Shown here: positions 58,119-64,000 of the stretch, piece by piece
How the letters are laid out: each line of letters begins with the position of its first letter
Position numbering within the stretch: the first letter of the stretch is position 1
Position numbers and translations under genes: made by a program
Notes under the pieces: generated by a model
Told to the model about the DNA's origin: nothing
The model's database searches: none
What the model saw: the letters and a program-made list of their open reading frames with translations, nothing else
From: Elymus sibiricus
Lineage: Eukaryota > Streptophyta > Magnoliopsida > Poales > Poaceae
Assembly: GCA_039707655.1 (NCBI GenBank)
Contig: CM077675.1
Location: forward strand, 416,019,162 to 416,083,161
Length of the DNA: 64,000 bases
Direction: 5' to 3'

Positions 58119-60305
58119 CTAGTTCTTCTTCTTGGGGACCCACATCAACTTGATGGGGATCCTTGGTGTTGAAGTAGCCCTTGTAGAAGTTGAGCTTGAA
58201 GTAGCCTTGGGAACCCACTCCACCAAAGCTTGGGATTCATCTTCATATGAGTCAATGTCCTCTTGAAGCTTGTTCTTGCCCTTGAGCTTGGGGTCTTGTG
58301 GTGGAAGGTCATCTTGAGATTTTGTTTCCTTGGGGAGAGTATTTTCATACTTCTCCTTTTGAGGAACAAACTTGGGCTTGGGGTATTGACCTTCTTCCCA
58401 TTCAACTCCATTAGCGTTGAAGTAGCCAATGCCATGGTTCTTCCGGTATCCTCCGTGCTTGCGTACAATTTCCTCAAATTGCTTACACCCGGCAAGACTC
58501 TTGTAGATACCTTTCTCTATAATTCCTTTCAATAAAGCATTTTCTTGCTCAAGTGTAACTTGGCTAAGAGAATCATCATTAGTGGAATCAATAGAACTAC
58601 TAGAAGCAACATCATTAGGTTTGGCATTTTTATTGTTGCTACTAGATGAAGAACCTTTCTTGCCTTTGTTACTAGTTTGCTTAGACTTAACTTGAGGCAT
58701 GAATGTAGACCAGAGTAATCGTTTGGCTAGATAAGATGAAGTCTTCTTTCGGAGATCGTCATTGATAGCTTTAAGAAACTCATGCTCTTGCTCCAAGGTG
58801 AGCTTCTCGAAGCGTAGCTTCTCATGAGTCCTTACAAGCTCTCTATGATCTTCGAGAGTAGATTCATGGGCTAACTTAAGAGTGTTTAATTCTTTAGTTA
58901 GTTGTTCTATTTTCATCTTATCATCATCAAATGACTTATCTTGCCTAGCATGAGAATTATCAAGTTCATTTTGACTAACATTACTAGTATTATCAAAGTG
59001 CAAGTCGTCATCACAAAGTAAGTCATCTTCATCACTATAAAAATCAAGATACTCGGGGTGTGATACCTTGGGGCCTTTAGCCATGAAGCAACTTCCACTC
59101 CCTTCATTTGGTGAATCAAATAGATCATAGGAGTTGGTAGTCACTAGTGCAAGTCCGGCAACACCTTCATCTTGACTATAGTCGAAGTTGGAGTGATAGC
59201 TTCTCTCGGAGTTGTTGTCGGAGTCGGAGCCGGAAACCCATTCACCAACATGAGCTTGATGTCTTCTTCTTGTGTAGCTCTTGGTGTACTTGTCCTTCTT
59301 CTCCGAATCCCTACTTCTCCTTGAGGGTCTTCGTTCATAACGATAATCTCTACTCCTTCTCTCTCTTTGAGATGATTCATTCCTTGAGCTTCGTCTTCTA
59401 GGTGACTCTTCTCTTCGTTTGTAGGGAGCCGTGCACTCATTGGAGTAGTGTCCGGGCTTCCCACAATTGTAGCAGTTGCGGTCACGACTTGACGAACGCT
59501 TCTCTTCATATCTTGAGTTGGAGCTTCGTTCTTTGCCTCTATTCTTGTAGAACTTGTTGAATTTCTTGACAATGAGGCTTATCTCTTCATTGGTGACAAG
59601 GTTGTCGCTTGAAGTTGTGGGAGCATCACTTGTGGCTTTGTAAGCACCGCTAGACTTGTTGTGAAGCTCTTCTTTGTCTTTGAGTGTCATCTCATGAGCA
59701 ACAATCCTTCCAATGACTTCCGTAGGCTTGAGATCTTTGTAGTTGGGCATCATTTGGATCAAAGTGCACACGGTGTCGTATCTCTCATCCAAACCTCAAA
59801 GAATATTCTTGATGATGAATTTGTCGATCATTTCTTCGCTTCCTAAGCCGGCAATCTCATTGGTGATGAGAGCTAGCCTAGAGTACATCTCCGCGACTCC
59901 TTCACCATCCTTCATCTTGAACTTGTCAAGTTGACTTTGAAGAACATCCAACTTGGATTCTCTCATGGACTCGGTTCCTTCGTGCATATCAACCAACGTA
60001 TCCCAAATCTCTTTTGCATTCTCAAGACGGCTGATTTTGTTAAATTCTTCGGGGCATAGGCAGTTGAAGAGAATGTCGCATGCTTGAGCGTTGTATTGCA
60101 ACATCTTCAATTCATCCGCGGTTGCTTCACGATCCTGTTCCTTTCCATCACCAAAGAATTCACCTTGCAAGCCAACACGAACAACAGCCCATACAGCGGG
60201 GTTATGACCAAGAATATGCATTTTCATTTTGTGCTTCCAACTAGCAAAATTTGTGCCATCAAAGTACGGACCTCTACGGTGATAATTTCCCTCACTAGAT
60301 GCCAT
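58119..60305 (-). pseudogene. gag-like protein (UBN2 plus CCHC zinc knuckle), copy B, one stop
   Basis: ATG at 60303-60305 (MASSEGNYHRRGPYFDGTNFA). Reads 169 codons to a TGA at 59793-59795 and then 557 codons in the same frame to 58119, a total of about 727. Order: DUF4219/UBN2 Copia-type gag domain (residues ~10-240), zinc knuckle CYNCGKPGHYSNEC (CX2CX4HX4C, near 59450-59490), a Ser/Arg-rich stretch (RRSSRNESSQRERRSRD), an acidic region, a coiled coil (about 58750-58920) and a Lys-rich tail. At the TGA position copy C has AGA. The UBN2 type places the family near Copia although no pol is present. Role: capsid-like RNA packaging. Confidence 0.85.
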
Positions 60306-60345
60306 ACTCTCCTAGGTTTGTAAAACCAATGCAATGGAGATCAAA

Positions 60346-60359
60346 GCTCTGATACCACT
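60346..60359 (-). other. Primer-binding site, copy B
   Basis: Minus-strand AGTGGTATCAGAGC immediately after the 5' LTR, as in copy C; initiator-Met tRNA type. Confidence 0.9.
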
Positions 60360-62019
60360 TGTAGGACCGAAAGTATGTCTAGAGGGGGGGGGGTGATTAG
60401 ACTACTTGACCAAATAAAAATCTACTTTTTCCCAATTTTAAGTGTTGGCAGATTTTAGCATTCATAGCAAGTCAAGCACACCCTACACATGCATATCTAC
60501 GAGTATAGCAGCAGAAAGTAAAGACAAGCATGAGTAGTAAAGGAAGGGTAGGAAGATCAAACGCAATTTGTAGACACGATGATTTTTCCCGTGGTTCCGA
60601 TAGGTGGTGCTATCGTACGTCCACGTTTATGGAGTCTTCAACCCACGGAGGGTAACGGTCGCGAGAGTCCACGGAGGGCTCCACCCATAAGGGTCCACGA
60701 AGTAGCAACCTTGACTATTCCATAACGGCTTCCGTCCACGAAGGACTAGCCTCACTATGGGTAGATCTTCACGAAGTAGGCGATCTCCTTGCCCTTACAA
60801 ACTTCTTGGTTCAATTCCACAACACGAAGTAGGAGGCTCCCAAGCGACACCTAACCAATCTAGGAGGCACCACCCTCCAAAAGGTAATAGGCTCGGCAAT
60901 GTCGATGAACTCCTTGCCCTTGTGCTTCAAGATGATATACTCCTCAACACACAATCACTCTCTCATAGATTTGGCTATGGTGGAAGAGATTGATTTGGTG
61001 GAAAGCAACTTGGGGAGGCTAGAGATCAAGATTCATATGGATGGAGTGGAATGGCTTGATCTCAACACAAGGGTAGGTGGCTCTCTCTCAGAAAATCAGT
61101 TGGGGCAAGTATGGAATAGTTCTGAGTGCTTCTCTTTCGAGTGGGTGGTGGTGAAGGGGTATATATAGGCATCTCCAAAAATCCAACCGTTACACCTAAA
61201 GTGACCAACTCGGTGACACCGATGTGTGAATCTCGATGGTACCGAAGTGTCCAAAAGGTGACAACTTTTGAATCTCGCTGAGACCGATATATGAAACTCG
61301 GTGGTACCGATTAGGTGACCAACGGTCAGATTGCGCAATCTCGGTGACGCCGATTCTCACATCTCGGTGGTACCGATTTTCGGCCATGGCTTACCAGAGA
61401 GTTGGTCCAGAAACTCGGTGGCGCCGATCCACAATTCTCGGTGGTACCGATTCCTGTGAATGGCTATCCAGAGAGTTGGTCCAGAAACTCGGTGAGACCG
61501 ACTGGCAAATCTCGGTGGTACCGAAGACTGAAAATAGCTAAACAGAGAGTTGGTAACCTAAACTCGGTGGCACCGATGCAGAATCGGTTGCACCGACTGG
61601 CTAGGGTTTGGCATGGGTTTGTCTGAGTTTGGGAATCGGTGGCACCGAGTGGAAAGTGTTGGTTGCACTGATTTTGGATATTTGACTTTGGACAGACTTT
61701 TGTGGAAGAGCTTGTGGGTGTTTTTGGTGACTATCACTTGTGCACGTATGAGCATTTAGTTCACCAACAGTACCGTACCCCCTTTTAATAGTATTAGCTT
61801 TCCTATGGACTCAAAGTGATTTCTCACAAAGTAAAATGTAGAGTCCTCTTGCTTGAAGCTTTGCCAATCCATTTCCTTGCATCTTGGGGTAACTCCACAA
61901 TCCTTTTGCCATCCCTATCATTGAACTTTTCCTGAAATATGCTTAGTGGAAACATTAGTTCAATGACATATATGTTGTTATTAATTACCAAAACCACCAA
62001 GGGAGCAAATGTGCTTTCA
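60360..62019 (-). repeat. 5' LTR, copy B
   Basis: Plus-strand ends TGTAGGACCGAAAG and GTGCTTTCA, 1660 bp. Motif array 61207-61650, TATA GGGGTATATATAGGC at 61156-61170. Confidence 0.95.
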
Positions 62020-62303
62020 TCCTCCTCTGGGCCATGGAGCAGTCGAATTCACCGATTGCGATCGTGAGGCGGAGGTGGTGTCGCTATCGGTCCAAGATCG
62101 AGCATCCGGAGGATGAAGAACCAGAGAGAAGCATCATGGTGCCGTTTGTGAAGGTGGCATTGATCCAAGAGCCGGTGGAGTCCTCGCCCACCAACCACAA
62201 GAGGAGGAAAGCATTTGTCCCGACGTCGCTTCCTCGCCGTTCTCCACGGTTCCCTCGCCATTCTCCTCATCTCACGGGGCAGAGGTCTGAGGCCGAGGAA
62301 TAG

Positions 62304-63207
62304 TAAGCTTCGCACTCGATCTAATTTTTCTTCTCTTCATGCTTACATTCATGGTGTGAGTGTTAAGATAAACAAGTTTTAGGGTAGTTGGATGTCAACT
62401 ATTTTTCAATTTAGAACAAATTTTGCCATGTTGCAACCAAGTTGTAGTCACTTGCTTAATGTTGCAGCCACTTTCTTCACTTTTGAATTACTGTCAAGTT
62501 GTGTCTTGCTTCAATAGGTCTGCATCTAAAAACAAAAATATAGGTCATGTCTTTTTCAAATATTAGGAGGACTACTTTTGGTAGGGATGTTGGCTTGGTC
62601 ATGTTGAAGTGTTGTATAGCCTTTTGCTTCACTTCCTGTAAGTGCTTCTTGCATCTTGTAAAAGTCATATTAATTCAACATTAACTTATACAACTTGGTA
62701 TTCAAATTGGTATGGGTGGGTTATTCTGACAGATTGGCTTGTCATCTTCAAATGACCATACTGTCATCTTTCCATTACCAAATGTCATTACCTTTATATG
62801 TATTCAATCTGAAATTTTCAATTATTTATACGCTTAAGGTGGGAGCATGGATACGTTGCTGAAGATGCTGGGCCTCACATCAACATCAGAAGTTGTTTTG
62901 CATTTCTAGTTGTGTCAGTATTTCATGTTATGTATTTGAACACCAGAAGTTGTTTTGCATTTCTAGTTGTGTCAGTATTTCATGTTATGTATTTGAACAC
63001 CATAAGTTGTTATGCATTACAGTTGTACTCATTCAGATAAATTGTAGTTGTAATCATTCAGATAAAACAGAGAACAGAGTTCTCAGTAGCAGTCCAAACT
63101 ACAAATCTTAGAACCTTTAAACCTCAAAAACTCCAGGCAGACGAGGACATGAGAACTAGATCCTATTACAGATAAACGAAACTGAAGGCAAAACCAACAC
63201 ACTAGCA
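62304..63207. other. Intergenic or intron-like stretch with an exact 57-bp duplication
   Basis: AT-rich without a convincing gene. The unit beginning AGAAGTTGTTTTGCATTTCT occurs twice in perfect tandem (62888-62944 and 62945-63001), followed by a partial third copy. Confidence 0.65.
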
Positions 63208-63236
63208 TCAAACAGCGAAGAGTCTTTTCCCACCGA

Positions 63237-63881
63237 TCAATCCGAGGCCGGTGTTGGGGATAAGAACGGCAGCGGATCCACCGGTAGTGGCTCTGGCGGA
63301 ACCTCGGTGGGCATCAGACCCACTATGCATCTCCATCTCTCCGCACGAGCTGGATCCTCTGCCTTCGCTTCTCGCCGCGCCCAATTGATGAACGCCTTTG
63401 GCAGTTCCGACGGATGAGGCATCCTGCGTATTTCCTCCGCAGTTCCTTCGAAGTAGATCCGCCGTGCCAGGTTCATTAGCTCTCGGTTGGCTTGATCCTG
63501 GCAAACCTGAGCAAATCTCCGCGCATGGGAGAGCGGATCTGACCCCGGATCCACCAGCACATCCGCCTCCGTCCATTCGCGGACGCACATCAACCACGAG
63601 AGGGCATCGTCGCGGATCCGTACCGCACGTTCCCGCCATCGTTTCTCCCTTGTCTCCTTCAAGGTCGCCGCCGGAATCGACTGGATCGGCTGCAACATCT
63701 CCGGGAAAGCCTGGTAGATGTGTGGGAGCGGCATCCGGAAGCCCCCCCGCTCTCTGACTCCGGTGGGGTGCTGCGTAGTGGGTGGCGGCGGCGGTGGTGT
63801 AGGTGGTGGCGGCGGCGGTGGTGGTGGCGGTGGTGGCGGCGGGGGTGGTAGGTGGGAAACGCGAGTCACAGGAGCGGGCAT
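63237..63881 (-). CDS. Hypothetical proline-rich protein
   Basis: 214 residues. ATG at 63879-63881 is directly preceded by an in-frame TAG, so either this is the start or an upstream exon exists. Residues 12-35 are almost pure proline (encoded by a GGT/GGC-rich microsatellite on the plus strand). The rest looks like a folded, helical, Arg/Glu-rich protein, with LPHIYQAFPEMLQPIQ, RERAVRIRDDALSWLM, REWTEADVLVDPGSDP, ELPKAFINWARREAK and a proline-rich end. No stop or frameshift. I do not recognise the family; it could be a host gene or a captured exon. Confidence 0.4.
   Translation of the reverse strand: MPAPVTRVSHLPPPPPPPPPPPPPPPPTPPPPPPTTQHPTGVRERGGFRMPLPHIYQAFPEMLQPIQSIPAATLKETREKRWRERAVRIRDDALSWLMCVREWTEADVLVDPGSDPLSHARRFAQVCQDQANRELMNLARRIYFEGTAEEIRRMPHPSELPKAFINWARREAKAEDPARAERWRCIVGLMPTEVPPEPLPVDPLPFLSPTPASD
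63778..63850. repeat. GGT/GGC trinucleotide-rich microsatellite
   Basis: Imperfect (GGN)n run, GGTGGCGGCGGCGGTGGTG..., which encodes the polyproline tract on the minus strand. Confidence 0.9.
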
Positions 63882-64000
63882 CTATCCGGATGGGTTGGAG
63901 GGCGATGGCGGCTACGGATAGATCTCGCCGGGCGAAATATTTGGATAAATCCCCAATCGTCGGGTGCGGGTGGGTTGGGTGGGTGTGTTATGGTAGTGGT

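Larger units (their letters stand above)
52224..62019 (-). mobile_element. Complete pol-less LTR retrotransposon, copy B
   Basis: LTRs at 52224-53860 (3') and 60360-62019 (5'), with perfect TSD TCCTC (52219-52223 and 62020-62024). The 6.5-kb internal region contains a PBS, a gag-like ORF, a non-coding stretch, an internal promoter, ORF2 and a polypurine tract. Nothing in it resembles protease, integrase, reverse transcriptase or RNase H, so mobilisation must have depended on enzymes from another element. The LTRs are nearly identical by eye, pointing to a recent insertion. Confidence 0.95.
52005..62303 (+). pseudogene. Unidentified host-like ORF split in frame by retrotransposon B
   Basis: Left part 52005-52223 (73 codons, MATAPAIPFSEDEYVKLSG...) ends exactly at the LTR border. 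Right part 62025-62303 (92 codons plus TAG, beginning LWAMEQSNSP) starts directly after the TSD. Discounting the element and one TSD copy, the two parts form one open frame of 165 residues, so the element inserted into an intact ORF. The protein is charged, with a hydrophobic middle and a basic, proline-rich end (KRRKAFVPTSLPRRSPRF). I do not recognise a domain. The right part alone has an in-frame ATG at 62034. A GTAAGC at 62302 overlapping the stop could be a splice donor. Confidence 0.65.

Overview
The window is plant nuclear DNA, almost certainly from a Triticeae grass (wheat, Aegilops or barley relatives). The basis is its content: BARE1/WIS/Angela-type Copia LTRs (ends TGTTGGAAATATGCCC... 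and ...CGTTCCCCAACA), a giant Caspar-like CACTA transposon with CCGGTTGGTGGCACCAACCGG subterminal palindromes, Harbinger elements and a Stowaway MITE, with one ordinary spliced gene between them. Roughly 90% is transposable element. Family names come from memory of Triticeae repeats; the boundaries, target-site duplications (TSDs) and splice sites were read from the sequence.

Layout. (1) 1-5972 (+): 3' part of copy A of a pol-less LTR retrotransposon: gag end, an internal promoter, a second ORF (ORF2) and a 3' LTR. (2) 5973-8032 (-): gag, primer-binding site and LTR of copy C of the same family, whose gag is interrupted by copy A. (3) 8033-40010: a 32-kb CACTA element inserted in the C LTR (TSD AAT). 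It carries a broken TNP2 transposase gene and a second gene (Transposase_24 plus C48/Ulp1 peptidase). It was later hit by a WIS-like Copia (-) at 12043-20773 (TSD GTTGG), another (+) at 26181-35104 (TSD CTGAC), and a solo LTR at 35199-36902. (4) 40011-41160 (-): the rest of the C LTR, joined directly to the 3' internal region of another family member (D), so one LTR is flanked by two internal regions. (5) 41160-44305: a truncated Harbinger (-) fused to D, then an oppositely oriented Harbinger (+). (6) 44306-49660: gene island with an intact 10-exon GT14/DUF266 glycosyltransferase gene. (7) 49660-52004: intergenic DNA with a Stowaway MITE and a GC-rich tandem repeat. (8) 52005-62303: a small host-like ORF split in frame by complete element B (52224-62019, -, TSD TCCTC). 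(9) 62304-64000: intergenic DNA and a proline-rich hypothetical ORF on the minus strand.

The most unusual biology is the A/B/C/D family. It has gag and a large nuclear-looking ORF2 but no protease, integrase or reverse transcriptase in the one complete copy. ORF2 appears to have its own TATA promoter and 5'-UTR intron. A palindromic motif of the type TCGGT-NNN-ACCGA is clustered both in the LTR U3, next to the TATA box, and around the internal ORF2 promoter. The CACTA element shows a parallel design: its subterminal palindromes occur at both ends and again in front of the TATA box of its second gene.
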